Assembly: GCA_009774145.1 (NCBI GenBank) | Contig: VSND01000012.1 | Span: forward strand, 19,785-76,872 | Length of the DNA: 57,088 nt | Origin: Lachnospiraceae bacterium | GTDB lineage: Bacteria; Bacillota; Clostridia; Lachnospirales; Lachnospiraceae | Direction: 5' to 3' | Shown here: positions 16,384 to 25,397 of the stretch, one piece after another | Layout: each line of letters starts with the position of its first letter | How positions within the stretch are numbered: the first letter of the stretch is position 1 | Made by a program: the position numbers and the translations under genes | The notes under the pieces: model-generated | What the model was told of the DNA's origin: nothing | What the model saw: the letters and a program-made list of their open reading frames with translations, nothing else | Databases searched by the model: none

Positions 16384-16429
16384 TGCCGAAAATGCCGGAC
16401 GCCATACCCGGCACCCGGCATTTTCGGCA
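16384..16429. terminator. Strong hairpin between the AlkD-like gene and the ABC permease gene
   Basis: TGCCGAAAATGCCGG (16384-16398) and its exact complement (16415-16429) form a 15-bp perfect stem with a 16-nt loop. It lies downstream of the leftward YtrA-type operon and upstream of the alkD-like start region. Confidence 0.75.
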
Positions 16430-16476
16430 TCTGTTTGCAAAACCTGTCACAGATCAGTATACAGACAGTTCCGGCA

Positions 16477-17322
16477 TTATTCAAGATTTAATTTTTTCGA
16501 CAGGATCCGTTCGGTGATCACATGGAATATGATGATCTCTATCACCGACACCAGCATCATATACAGAAGATACAGGCTGCTCATTGCTTCCATCATGCCG
16601 TAAGAAGTCATATAATAGAACTGGCGCGGCACCACGCTGCTCAGAATCGCCGACATAATATTATTCAGAATGGACATAATGATCGAGATTCCTATATAGG
16701 AAACACAGGAGCCCACCACCTTGTGCGTTGCGAACAGATGTCCCAGCGACATGGCGGCATATACATGATAGATGCGGCCTGTGGTCCCCAGAATCAGCAC
16801 AAGGATAAGCAGCAGCATATTGATCCAGAATACCGGCCCGACCTCTATGACACTGTTCAGAAGATTTTTCCACACATACGCAAAAGCGTAGACGATGTTG
16901 CTGGTGGAAAAGACTGCCAGAATCACGCCGGAAAAGACTCCCACCACAATACTGACGCAGGCCACCAGTGTCGCTGTCAGCGCTTTGGATACAATCAGCT
17001 CCCACACCTTCACCGGAAGCGTGAACATCAGATAGCCTTCTTCTTTCAGAAGCCCGTTCCAGAATCTCTGGATCACAAACATAATCGTCATGATCAGAAG
17101 CCCCACAAGCGCCGCCGCAAACAGCAGTCCCGTGATGATCATCAGGATACTGCTGCCGGCATTTATCATCCCGCTCAGCAGCGGATTATCCGTCCATTCA
17201 ATGGCGCTGCGTATGGAAACGCTTAACAGCAGCGAAATGACAGGAGCCAGGATCCACATGGGAATAAATGCTCTGGACATGGATTTCATATCGTATTTCA
17301 TCAGTTTCCCAAGCATTACCAT
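16477..17322 (-). CDS. ABC-2 type transporter membrane protein
   Basis: 281 residues with about six membrane helices and hydrophilic loops containing LKEEGYLMFTLPVKVWELIVSK (a recurring loop in bacterial ABC-2 permeases of bacitracin/YtrC-like systems). It partners the ATPase upstream, whose gene end overlaps its start by 7 bp. The substrate is unknown; with a YtrA-type regulator the operon may respond to cell-wall-active compounds. Confidence 0.88.
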   Translation of the reverse strand: MVMLGKLMKYDMKSMSRAFIPMWILAPVISLLLSVSIRSAIEWTDNPLLSGMINAGSSILMIITGLLFAAALVGLLIMTIMFVIQRFWNGLLKEEGYLMFTLPVKVWELIVSKALTATLVACVSIVVGVFSGVILAVFSTSNIVYAFAYVWKNLLNSVIEVGPVFWINMLLLILVLILGTTGRIYHVYAAMSLGHLFATHKVVGSCVSYIGISIIMSILNNIMSAILSSVVPRQFYYMTSYGMMEAMSSLYLLYMMLVSVIEIIIFHVITERILSKKLNLE

Positions 17323-18041
17323 TCACCTCCCCCAAACGGTACTGTCCGAAACATATCCCGAAACAGTTCATCTACCGATTTTCCTTCTTTTTCCCGAATA
17401 TCGTCCACCAGCGCCTGACGGATGATCTGACCGTTCTGGATAAACAGCACCTCATCCAGCACCCGTTCCACGTCCGAGATCAGGTGCGTGGAAATCAGCA
17501 CCGTTCCCTCCGGATTATAGTTATTCAGAATCGTTGACAGGATATAATCCCTCGCCGCCGGATCCACGCCGGCAATGGGTTCATCCAGAAGATACAGCTT
17601 TGCCCTGCGGCTCATGACCAGGATCAGCTGCACCTTTTCTTTCGTCCCTTTGGAAAGCGTCTTCATCCGAAGCTTTTCATCAATCTGCAGCGCCCTGCAC
17701 ATATGGTCCGCCTTCTCCCGGTCAAAATCCATATAAAAATCCTCAAACAGATCAAACAGGTCACTGACCTTCATCCATCCTGCAAAATACGGCTTATCCG
17801 GCAGATAACTGATGATCGACTTCGTATAGACGCCCGGCTCTGACCCGTCCACCAGAACCATACCGTTATCTGCCGTCAGAAGCCCGTTCAGTATCTTGAT
17901 CAGCGTCGTCTTCCCGGAACCGTTCGGACCCAGAAGCCCCACAATCTTGCCGCTCTCCAGCTGCAGGTTCAGCCCGTGCAGCGCCGGTCTGCTGCCGTAG
18001 CTCTTCCACACATCCTGGCATTGAATCAACATTCCACCCAT
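17316..18041 (-). CDS. ABC transporter ATP-binding protein (YtrB-like)
   Basis: 241 residues. Walker A GPNGSGKTT (about 38-46), Walker B KLYLLDEPIAGVDP, and H-loop STHL are present. The signature motif LSKGTKEKVQLILVMS is a variant of LSGGQ, common in ABC-2 exporters. Starts directly after the regulator gene (1 bp apart) and overlaps the permease start. Confidence 0.92.
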   Translation of the reverse strand: MGGMLIQCQDVWKSYGSRPALHGLNLQLESGKIVGLLGPNGSGKTTLIKILNGLLTADNGMVLVDGSEPGVYTKSIISYLPDKPYFAGWMKVSDLFDLFEDFYMDFDREKADHMCRALQIDEKLRMKTLSKGTKEKVQLILVMSRRAKLYLLDEPIAGVDPAARDYILSTILNNYNPEGTVLISTHLISDVERVLDEVLFIQNGQIIRQALVDDIREKEGKSVDELFRDMFRTVPFGGGEW

Positions 18042-18401
18042 CTATCCATCTCTCCTTTTTAACAGCTCCTGAGCCTGCTCCTTTGTGTAACCAAGCTCTG
18101 CAGCAGAATCATAAAACTGTCTGATAATATTTTCCGCCAGCGTTCCTCTCAGGCCTTCCAGTATGGCTCTGTCTTCCGTCACCGTTCTCCCCATGGTACG
18201 GTTCGTCACTGTCAGCCCGTCATGATCCAGAGCTGCCAGCGCCCGCTGCATCGTATTGGGGTTCACTCCCGCTTCCGCTGCCAGTTCTCTTACACTCGGC
18301 AGCTTCTCCCCCACACGATACCAGCCTGACAGAATCTTCCTTGTCAGCTGTTCCTGCAGCTGTATCCAGATCGGTCGACTGTCATCCAGTTTCCATTCCA
18401 T
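18042..18401 (-). CDS. GntR-family repressor, YtrA subfamily
   Basis: 119 residues. Winged helix at about 10-75 with LSGWYRVGEKLPSVRELAAE and VNPNTMQRALAALDHDGL, the classic GntR HTH. The short C-terminal helical tail without a ligand domain defines the YtrA subfamily, which represses its own ABC-transporter operon. It heads the operon and has a perfect palindrome in its promoter. Confidence 0.93.
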   Translation of the reverse strand: MEWKLDDSRPIWIQLQEQLTRKILSGWYRVGEKLPSVRELAAEAGVNPNTMQRALAALDHDGLTVTNRTMGRTVTEDRAILEGLRGTLAENIIRQFYDSAAELGYTKEQAQELLKRRDG

Positions 18402-18430
18402 CTGCTCACTCCTTTCGCCTGATTGTGTTG

Positions 18431-18480
18431 TTGTATTATTTATTTAATACAATAATATACCTCTCCGTCCGTTTTGTCAA
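18431..18480 (-). promoter_or_regulatory. Promoter and YtrA-type operator
   Basis: Reading leftwards, -35 TTGACA (18480-18475) and -10 TATTAT (18457-18452) are 17 bp apart. Just downstream is a perfect inverted repeat TTGTATTA-N6-TAATACAA (18431-18452) overlapping the -10. This is an ideal position for repression by the YtrA-type protein encoded first in the operon. Confidence 0.85.
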
Positions 18481-18516
18481 CCTGTTTTCCGTAAATTTTT
18501 ACAAAAAACAGGAAAA

Positions 18517-18610
18517 CTGCCGCAGAACATGCTTCTTTCCGCTTTTGCACCCGATGCCCACCGGAAATGGACCCGGACACAAAGACCGAATGAAACACAT
18601 TCTGCGGCAG
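18517..18610 (-). terminator. Terminator-like hairpin after the solute-binding protein gene
   Basis: CTGCCGCAGAA (18517-18527) and TTCTGCGGCAG (18600-18610) are perfect complements enclosing about 70 nt. On the minus strand the stem is followed by TTTTCC and a T run in TGTTTTTTG, so it can end transcription of the kinase/binding-protein operon. Confidence 0.65.
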
Positions 18611-18627
18611 CCGTCTGCCGGTTATCC

Positions 18628-19923
18628 TTACCGTTCATCCTGCAGCCTGTCAAATTCTGCCATGCATTCATCCACCGATGCACCCTGCAGCAGCTCTCTT
18701 ACAATCAGGCAGGTATTTCCCCACTGCTCCAGCTCCATACCGGCATTCGATCCCAGTACATAGACCCCCTCATTAAACCGGTCCCGAAGCGGTTTCAGAG
18801 CCTCCACACAGTCCACCTCCACGTTTCTGGACGGAGAAATCACCTGATTGGTTCCGGAATATAATTCGAGCGCTTCATCAGAAGTGATGATATCCAGTAC
18901 ATTCATGGCATCTTCCAGATGCTCTGCCCCGGCTGCAATCCCGTATCCGGTCATGGATACCACCGGCATCTGGCCATATGCACTGGGAAATCCGATCACC
19001 TGCATGTGAAAATCCGGATTCCCATAAGCCGTCGATGAATTCGCTGCGCCCCAGTACGCCATGACAATGGGCGTCTTCTGCGCCAGAAAATCAGGACCTT
19101 CCCCTTCAATCGCCTCATAGGTATACGCCGCTTCTGCATCAATATACCCCAGATCCATCATTTTCTTCAGATATTCAAAGCCCGGACGCATATAGTCGCT
19201 GTATCTGGCTTCATTATTATTAAGCGCCTCAATCTCGGCCTCTGTATTTCCTCCGTTATATAAGTCGGCATAAGCCTGCGCAAGGACAAAAGTCTCCAGC
19301 CACCAGCGGTTTGCCCCTATGGGTGTCTCTATGCCGTTCTCTTTAAATACCCGGCAGCACTCCAGCAGCTCCTCCGGCTTCTCCGGAAGCGCAAGCCCGT
19401 ACCGGTCAAACATATCCTTATTGACAAACAGTCCATAGACCACGATCTCCTGAGGAATCGCAACCAGCTTTCCGCCGATCGTATTGGCAGTCTTTACCAC
19501 CTCTCTTAAATTTTCCGCGCTTTTCAGGCCGGACAGATCCGCCAGCTTTCCTTCCACTCCCAGCGTTTTGATGGTATCCGGATTCAGCAGATACAGATCA
19601 TCCATGGCATTTCTCGCGCGGTCCAGCGCCACATCATCATAGGTTTTCTCCTGATAATTTTCCGCTGTGTAGGTTCTGTATTCCACCTCCAGCCCCAGTT
19701 TTTCCTCCGCCTGCATGATCGTCAGGTCAGCCGCACTTCTTGCTGTATTCTTCGCATTTGGTTTGGATTTCTCCATGGAGCCGAACAGATAGACCGTCTT
19801 CTGTTCCGTTTCGCGGTCATCGGCCAGATTCACCGCATTCGGCTTCTTCTGCCCGCAGGCTGTCACTGCACACATCAGGACTCCCAGCATAAATACGGCT
19901 GCTCTTCTTACACTTTTTTTCAT
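18628..19923 (-). CDS. Extracellular solute-binding lipoprotein
   Basis: 431 residues. Lipobox VTAC at the end of a signal peptide (Cys about residue 23) marks it as membrane-anchored lipoprotein. The body follows the type 1 (sugar-type) ABC solute-binding fold, with YLLNPDTIKTLGVEGKLADL, VYGLFVNKDMFDRYGL and IVMAYWGAANSS. No transporter permease is nearby. The gene overlaps the end of the histidine kinase gene by 4 bp, so the protein may sense a ligand for that kinase rather than feed a transporter. The ligand is unknown. Confidence 0.88.
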   Translation of the reverse strand: MKKSVRRAAVFMLGVLMCAVTACGQKKPNAVNLADDRETEQKTVYLFGSMEKSKPNAKNTARSAADLTIMQAEEKLGLEVEYRTYTAENYQEKTYDDVALDRARNAMDDLYLLNPDTIKTLGVEGKLADLSGLKSAENLREVVKTANTIGGKLVAIPQEIVVYGLFVNKDMFDRYGLALPEKPEELLECCRVFKENGIETPIGANRWWLETFVLAQAYADLYNGGNTEAEIEALNNNEARYSDYMRPGFEYLKKMMDLGYIDAEAAYTYEAIEGEGPDFLAQKTPIVMAYWGAANSSTAYGNPDFHMQVIGFPSAYGQMPVVSMTGYGIAAGAEHLEDAMNVLDIITSDEALELYSGTNQVISPSRNVEVDCVEALKPLRDRFNEGVYVLGSNAGMELEQWGNTCLIVRELLQGASVDECMAEFDRLQDER

Positions 19924-22130
19924 AACTCCCCCTGTAACCTTTCCTTCAACAGTCGATTCAGTGTTTCCTTAAGTACATCCATGTCAATCGGCTTTGCAAC
20001 ATGTGCATCCATTCCCGCATTCATGGCGTCCTGCACGTCTTCGGCAAAGGCATTGGCGGTCATGGCGACAATCGGTATGCTTTTGGCTTCTTCATGGCCC
20101 GAGCCGCGTATCTTCTTTGTCGCTTCATAGCCGTTCAGAACCGGCATCTGTACATCCATCAGAACCGCATCAAAGCTCCCCGGCGCCGATCCGATAAAGC
20201 AGTCTGCCGCAAGCTGTCCATTCACCTTAATCTCACAGGATGCCCCTTCCAGTTCCAGAAGTTCCAGAAGAATCTCTCCATTGATCTCATTGTCCTCTGC
20301 CACGAGAAAATGCCGCCCCTCCAGGCTGTTCGGTTTCATCCCGTCCGCCCCGTCAAGCACCGCATCCGAAGCTTCTTCCCGTACTGCCTTCTCCGGCTCT
20401 GCAATCTGAAACTCCAGCGTCACGGTAAAAAGGCTTCCATGATTCAGCTCGCTGGACACTTCAATAGTCCCGTTCATGAGTTCCACAATGTTTTTCGTGA
20501 TCGTCATGCCGAGACCTGTGCCCTGGACCTTGTTGGTCGTACTGTTCTCCGCTCTGGTAAACGCATCAAAGATGACCTTCAGATATTCCGGCGTCATGCC
20601 GTATCCGTTGTCTTCCACCTCGATCCGGATACGCTCATACTGCTCGCGGCACGGTTCCAGACCGGTTATGCGAAACTGTATCGTTCCCCCTTCCTGTGTA
20701 TATTTGACTGCATTGGAAAGCAGATTGATCAGGATCTGATTCAGCCTGGTTTCATCTCCGATCAGCCGTTCATGCCGGATCCCTGATACAGCAATGTCAA
20801 AATGCTGCCCTCTGTCTTTGGCCGCCGGACGTATGATCGCATCCACCGAATCCACCACCTGCCGAAGATCGAATTCACCGATGGTGAGCGCCATTTTCCC
20901 GCTCTCGATCTTGGACACATCCAGAACATCATTGATCAGGCTCAGCAGATGCCGGCCGGATACCATGATCTTTTTCGTATATTCTCTGACCTTTTCCGAA
21001 TTTTCCGTGTTTTTCTCCATCAGTGCCGCAAATCCCAGAATGGCATTCATGGGAGTCCGGATATCATGAGACATATTTGACAGAAAGACGGTCTTGGAAC
21101 TGTTCGCAATCTGTGCCTCCTCAAGCGCCTTTGACAGCTGCTGGTTGTGCAGCTCCCGTTCCCTGGCACGCTCCTTCTGCACCTTCTTCTTCTGTGTCTC
21201 ATTCATATAAAACATGACGCAGCAGAGGAAAAAGGTACCGAGCATGACGGATACGACGATCAGAATATTCTGATTTACCGCGCTTCCTTCCCGCTGTATG
21301 GCCTCCACCGGCACATAGCCGATCAGATAGGCCACTCCGTCGCCGACCGGCCACATATAGATCAGAGCATCCTTCCCCTGTACCCTGTGATAGAACATGA
21401 CATCGGCTCCGTCCTCTATATGGTCCATGATCATGGAAAGGATATCCGTCTCCACGATCTGATTTGCCCGGCAGAAGTCTTCCAGATTCAGATGCCCCGC
21501 ATCCCGTTCCCCCATTCCTTTGGGTTTCAGTACGAACCTCTGGCTTTCCACATCCATGATATAAAGGGTGGCATTGGTATTGTAAAAATTATCCGGCAGC
21601 ACTTCATCGAAAAAGTCATACATATATTCCACATAAAGCTCCGCAGATGTGCCGTCTTCTTTTCTGACCGGACATTTCATGGTATAGGCCCATGTCCCCA
21701 TATGGTTCAGATAGGAGCGGGAGATCGAAAGCCCCCCTATCGTCTTTTCGCCGGAAAAATCCAGTTCTTCCACCCAGAACGGCTCTTCTGTACTGGATAT
21801 TCCGTCAGACGCCCCTTCCTCCAGAAGCGCGATTCTGGCCATGGTACTGTTCCCTTCCCAGCCGCGGACATATTCCTCCGGGGCTTCGAGCGCAGACAGT
21901 TCTTCTGCCATCAGTTCCTGATGCTCCGCCTCCATCCGAAATATCGTCTCTATGGTTCCCTGGATCAGATCCAGACTCTCACCCAGATTCGAAATGGCAG
22001 AAGCCGACATTTCTGTTGTGATCCTTCTGGACACAGAAAATACCACAATGCCAAGAACACAGAATAATCCTATCACCAAAGCGCTCATAAGGCTCCCGCT
22101 GTCGAGCCCTTTTCTTCTCTTACTCTTCAC
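19920..22130 (-). CDS. Membrane-bound hybrid sensor histidine kinase
   Basis: 736 residues. Membrane helices at about 13-34 and 283-305 flank an extracellular sensor of about 250 residues (Cache-like in layout). Then come a coiled linker, the HisKA phosphoacceptor helix (NMSHDIRTPMNAILGFA, His about 354), an ATPase domain with DNGYGMTPEY and GTGLGMTITKNIV, and a C-terminal receiver (about 610-732) with phospho-Asp in VLMDVQMPVLNGYEA. Start is GTG at 22130. The overlap with the solute-binding lipoprotein gene suggests a binding-protein-assisted sensor. No response regulator with an output domain is adjacent. Confidence 0.93.
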   Translation of the reverse strand: MKSKRRKGLDSGSLMSALVIGLFCVLGIVVFSVSRRITTEMSASAISNLGESLDLIQGTIETIFRMEAEHQELMAEELSALEAPEEYVRGWEGNSTMARIALLEEGASDGISSTEEPFWVEELDFSGEKTIGGLSISRSYLNHMGTWAYTMKCPVRKEDGTSAELYVEYMYDFFDEVLPDNFYNTNATLYIMDVESQRFVLKPKGMGERDAGHLNLEDFCRANQIVETDILSMIMDHIEDGADVMFYHRVQGKDALIYMWPVGDGVAYLIGYVPVEAIQREGSAVNQNILIVVSVMLGTFFLCCVMFYMNETQKKKVQKERARERELHNQQLSKALEEAQIANSSKTVFLSNMSHDIRTPMNAILGFAALMEKNTENSEKVREYTKKIMVSGRHLLSLINDVLDVSKIESGKMALTIGEFDLRQVVDSVDAIIRPAAKDRGQHFDIAVSGIRHERLIGDETRLNQILINLLSNAVKYTQEGGTIQFRITGLEPCREQYERIRIEVEDNGYGMTPEYLKVIFDAFTRAENSTTNKVQGTGLGMTITKNIVELMNGTIEVSSELNHGSLFTVTLEFQIAEPEKAVREEASDAVLDGADGMKPNSLEGRHFLVAEDNEINGEILLELLELEGASCEIKVNGQLAADCFIGSAPGSFDAVLMDVQMPVLNGYEATKKIRGSGHEEAKSIPIVAMTANAFAEDVQDAMNAGMDAHVAKPIDMDVLKETLNRLLKERLQGEL

Positions 22131-22179
22131 GATCTCACCCTGTACCTGTTGATTTCCGAATTACTTTGCTCCTGTCTTT

Positions 22180-22208
22180 ATTATAATCACAAGTACCCGT
22201 ATCAGCAA
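22180..22208 (-). promoter_or_regulatory. Promoter of the hybrid kinase operon
   Basis: TTGCTG (22208-22203) and TATAAT (22185-22180) on the minus strand are 17 bp apart, about 50 bp upstream of the kinase GTG. Confidence 0.75.
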
Positions 22209-22243
22209 TCCGTTTTTCAGAAAAACTTTATAATATCTTCCTC

Positions 22244-24295
22244 TTACAGAAAAGACCCGATCTGATAGACCAGAAATGCACCGGTCCATGCAGTCACCAG
22301 CTGAAATACCGCCATGGCGCCTGTCCATTTCCAGCTTCCGGTTTCTCTTCTGATGGTTGCCACTGCCGCCATGCACGGCACATAGAGCAGGCAGAATACC
22401 ATCAGCGCATACGCATTCACGGCTCCAAATCCCATGCTGCCAAGCAGGGCGGACAGGTTCTGCATGCCTGCTTCTGTTGCCACGTTCCCGATGCCAAACA
22501 GCACGGAACAGCTGGACACCACCACCTCTTTGGCAGCAATCCCGGAGATCAGCGCCAGAATAATCTGCCAGTATCCAAGACCGACAGGAGCAAAAACCGG
22601 CACCAGAAGCCTGCCGATGGCAGCACCGAAGCTCTGCTCCATATCTTCCGTAAATCCATGCGGACCGAAATTCATCACCAGCCACATGAAAACAGATGCC
22701 AGGAAAATGGTCGTTCCCGCTTTGGACAGATAGTCTTTCACCTTCTCCGAGACATATACATAGATTGTATGTGCATTGGGCGTTTTATACTCCGGAAGTT
22801 CGATGAGCAGCAGGTTGCTCTCTTTCTGCCGGTCCAGCAGCTTCAGCACAAAGGCTGCCCCAATCGCTGTCACAAGACCGAGTACATACATGGAAAAGGC
22901 TGCCATCATCGCCCGGTCTCCAAAAAACAGTTCCGAAAACATGACATAGATCGGCAGTCTTGCACTGCAGGACATAAACGGCGTGATCAGGATCGTTTTC
23001 ATCCGGTCCCGTCGGCTCTCCAGCACCCTGGATGCCATGACTGCGGGCACCGTACACCCAAACCCCAGAAGCATGGGGAGAAATGCCCTTCCGGACAGCC
23101 CAATCCTGCCCATGATGCCGTCCATCACATAAGCGACCCTTGCCATATATCCGCTGTCTTCCAGGAAAGCCAGCGCCAGAAACAGGATAAAGATATTGGG
23201 CAGAAAGGTCAGAATGCCGCCCACGCCGGCGATAATGCCCTCCGTGATCAGAGAGATCAGCACCTCTGCCGTACCCATGGCCAGAAGCCCGCCGGCAGCC
23301 GCATCGGTCAGCCATTCCAGCGCAACTTCAAAGTATCCCTTCAGCCAGTCTCCCACAGTAAAGGTCAGAAAGAACACGCCTGCCATGATCAGCAGAAACA
23401 CCGGAAGCCCCAGAACCGGATGCGTCAGAATCCGGTCGGTCCGGTCGGTGGACTCCGCTTTCCTTGTCCGGTTGGCCACACATTCGGCAATCACCTCTTC
23501 AATAAATCCAAATTTCTGATTGATGATTTCTTTTTCATAGTCCTGATCCAGTATATCTGATAAATCTACCGGATACTTTTCTCTTAATTCCTGATCATTT
23601 TCCAGAAACTTGATGGCGTGCCATCTGAGATTCTCCATCTTTGGATATGCCTTTTCCAGACGTTCTGCTATCTCGTCAATCTTGTCCTCCATCTCATCTG
23701 TATACACCATGGCATAGTACTTGTGATGTTCCCCCGCATCCTTGTGGCTGCTGCTCTTCGGATCATGGTGATGGATGATTTTCTCTCCCTGCGCTTTGTC
23801 CTGATGATGCGCTACCGTATGGATCAGAATCTCCAGTCCGGTCTTACGCCTGGCAGACACCGGAACACAGGGAATCCCCAGCATCTCCGGCAGACGGTGA
23901 AGATCAATCTCCATCCCCCGCTCCTGTACGATGTCCATCATATTCAGCGCCAGCACCACCGGCTTTCCAAGCTCCATCAGCTGCAGGGTCAGATACAGAT
24001 TCCGCTCCAGCGCCGAAGCATCCGCCACATCCACAATTACATCCACATCGTCGCTCAGAATATACTGTCTTGTAACCGTCTCTTCCATTGTATAGGAAGT
24101 CAGGCTGTATGTCCCCGGCAGGTCCACAAGCCGGTATGTCTCGTCATGAAGCCTCATGGCGCCTTCCTTCTTTTCCACGGTCACGCCCGGCCAGTTCGCC
24201 ACCTTCAGATTTGCTCCCGTATAGGCATTAAACAGCGTCGTTTTTCCACAGTTCGGATTCCCCACAAACCCGATGGTCAGTTCTTTTGTATTCAT
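22244..24295 (-). CDS. feoB: Ferrous iron transporter B
   Basis: 683 residues. N-terminal G domain with G1 GNPNCGKTT (about 11-19), G3 DLPGTYS and G4 NMMD, then a helical spacer with an unusually His-rich insertion (IIHHHDPKSSSHKDAGEHHK, about 174-193), followed by about nine membrane helices with Gate motifs (FLPMLLGFGCTVPAVMASR; FMSCSARLPIY). It takes up Fe(II) across the cytoplasmic membrane. It is coupled to feoA by an ATGA overlap. The His-rich insertion could bind metal; this is inference. Confidence 0.97.
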   Translation of the reverse strand: MNTKELTIGFVGNPNCGKTTLFNAYTGANLKVANWPGVTVEKKEGAMRLHDETYRLVDLPGTYSLTSYTMEETVTRQYILSDDVDVIVDVADASALERNLYLTLQLMELGKPVVLALNMMDIVQERGMEIDLHRLPEMLGIPCVPVSARRKTGLEILIHTVAHHQDKAQGEKIIHHHDPKSSSHKDAGEHHKYYAMVYTDEMEDKIDEIAERLEKAYPKMENLRWHAIKFLENDQELREKYPVDLSDILDQDYEKEIINQKFGFIEEVIAECVANRTRKAESTDRTDRILTHPVLGLPVFLLIMAGVFFLTFTVGDWLKGYFEVALEWLTDAAAGGLLAMGTAEVLISLITEGIIAGVGGILTFLPNIFILFLALAFLEDSGYMARVAYVMDGIMGRIGLSGRAFLPMLLGFGCTVPAVMASRVLESRRDRMKTILITPFMSCSARLPIYVMFSELFFGDRAMMAAFSMYVLGLVTAIGAAFVLKLLDRQKESNLLLIELPEYKTPNAHTIYVYVSEKVKDYLSKAGTTIFLASVFMWLVMNFGPHGFTEDMEQSFGAAIGRLLVPVFAPVGLGYWQIILALISGIAAKEVVVSSCSVLFGIGNVATEAGMQNLSALLGSMGFGAVNAYALMVFCLLYVPCMAAVATIRRETGSWKWTGAMAVFQLVTAWTGAFLVYQIGSFL

Positions 24296-24513
24296 ACCGC
24301 TTCCACCTCGACATGCTCTGTAATGCTCTGTCCCACTGCAAAACGGGTCCCCCGAATCTTAATGATCATTGCACCCTTTTTCTTCCGGTTCACCACGGTA
24401 ACTTTCGTGCCCTCCAGCATCCCGAGCACCTCCAGCCGCCTCTCCGTCTGCACCGGAAGTTCCATATGCACGACCCGCAGCGTACTGCCTTTTTGTCCTT
24501 CGTATAATTTCAT
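24292..24513 (-). CDS. feoA: Ferrous iron transport protein A
   Basis: 73 residues from the ATG at 24513, preceded by GGAGAA. The SH3-like FeoA fold is shown by RRLEVLGMLEGTKVTVVN and MIIKIRGTRFAVGQSITEHVEV. FeoA is a small cytoplasmic accessory of FeoB. The open frame extends upstream into the promoter palindrome, so the ATG at 24513 is the real start. Translational coupling to feoB (ATGA). Confidence 0.95.
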   Translation of the reverse strand: MKLYEGQKGSTLRVVHMELPVQTERRLEVLGMLEGTKVTVVNRKKKGAMIIKIRGTRFAVGQSITEHVEVEAV

Positions 24514-24541
24514 AACTATTCTCCAGCTTTCCCAACATAAT

Positions 24542-24600
24542 ATAATGCAATTGATAATAATTATCAATTGCATTATATAAGATACCGTCCGCTTTGACAA
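24542..24600 (-). promoter_or_regulatory. feoAB promoter with Fur-box-like palindrome
   Basis: Reading leftwards, -35 TTGTCA (24600-24595) and -10 TATAAT (24577-24572) are 17 bp apart. From 24542 to 24576 runs a perfect palindrome of 17-bp arms around a single central base, with GATAAT-A-ATTATC in the middle. This core matches Fur boxes. It starts in the -10, so bound repressor would block the promoter when iron is sufficient. Confidence 0.9.
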
Positions 24601-24725
24601 CCCCATAAAGGCCGGATTTCATCTGGCAGTTTTGACCACCCTGCTGTTCCGATATCTGCCTGCACCAGGCGTCCGGCTCTGCAGCATAAGCGGTCATATG
24701 ACCATGGCTGTTTTGCTGCCCCGGG

Positions 24726-25397
24726 CTACTCGGACGACACCACCGGTGTGATCGTTATGTTCGCCGCCTCAATTCCCGTCTTGCGCTTTACGATATCCTC
24801 GATCTGCGCCCTTTGGGAATCACTGACCTGCGTGCTGCTGACTACCACATCCGCACAGGAATCATTGATGCTCACCACTACCTCATCAAAGCCCTGCGCC
24901 ACCAGAAGCGTCTCCGCTGCCAGCTCCTTCTCGGCGACATCTGTCATCTGTACCATTTCATCAATGGCACTCTGTTTCTGATCGTCTGTTATGTTCGTAC
25001 TGTTGATAAGTTCCATCAGCATCTCTTTATTCCGCGATCTGGTCTGTTCCCTGGTCACTTTTGCCTCAGACACCAGCCCCACGCCCATCGTACTGCTGGC
25101 GAGGACCGCTTCTCCCACATTTTCCTCCGCCAGATCCACGTCTCCATCCAGGCTCTCAATGTCTGCATATTCATCTTCGCCCGTTTCCGCATAAAGGTCC
25201 TCTGCCGAGATGTCTTCTGCCAGGCCTGCGTCTTCCACGTCTTCGACCGCTGTGCTGTTCGCATTTAACAGCGATTCGTCCAGTCTGGTTCCTGAATAGT
25301 TCAGATACCCGGCGACTGCGATCATGGCGGCAAGCGCTGTGATGATCATCTGGTTTTTCTTAAAGACAGGTTTTTTCAACTGTTTTAACTGTTTCAC
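24726..25397 (-). CDS. spoIIIAH: Stage III sporulation protein AH
   Basis: 223 residues. A cytoplasmic Lys-rich start, one membrane helix (MIITALAAMIAVAGYLNYSG, about 18-37), an acidic linker, then the YscJ/FliF-like ring-building domain at about 125-223 (RNKEMLMELINSTN ... VLTTTSAQ-type strand region ending KTGIEAANITITPVV). SpoIIIAH in the mother cell pairs with SpoIIQ in the forespore to form the feeding-tube channel. Last gene of the operon; overlaps spoIIIAG by 4 bp. Confidence 0.93.
   Translation of the reverse strand: MKQLKQLKKPVFKKNQMIITALAAMIAVAGYLNYSGTRLDESLLNANSTAVEDVEDAGLAEDISAEDLYAETGEDEYADIESLDGDVDLAEENVGEAVLASSTMGVGLVSEAKVTREQTRSRNKEMLMELINSTNITDDQKQSAIDEMVQMTDVAEKELAAETLLVAQGFDEVVVSINDSCADVVVSSTQVSDSQRAQIEDIVKRKTGIEAANITITPVVSSE

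Noticed and set aside
18421..18627. A small RNA gene between the YtrA operon and the binding-protein gene
   Set aside because: The hairpin at 18517-18610 is explained as terminator of the leftward operon and no separate promoter for an RNA was found.
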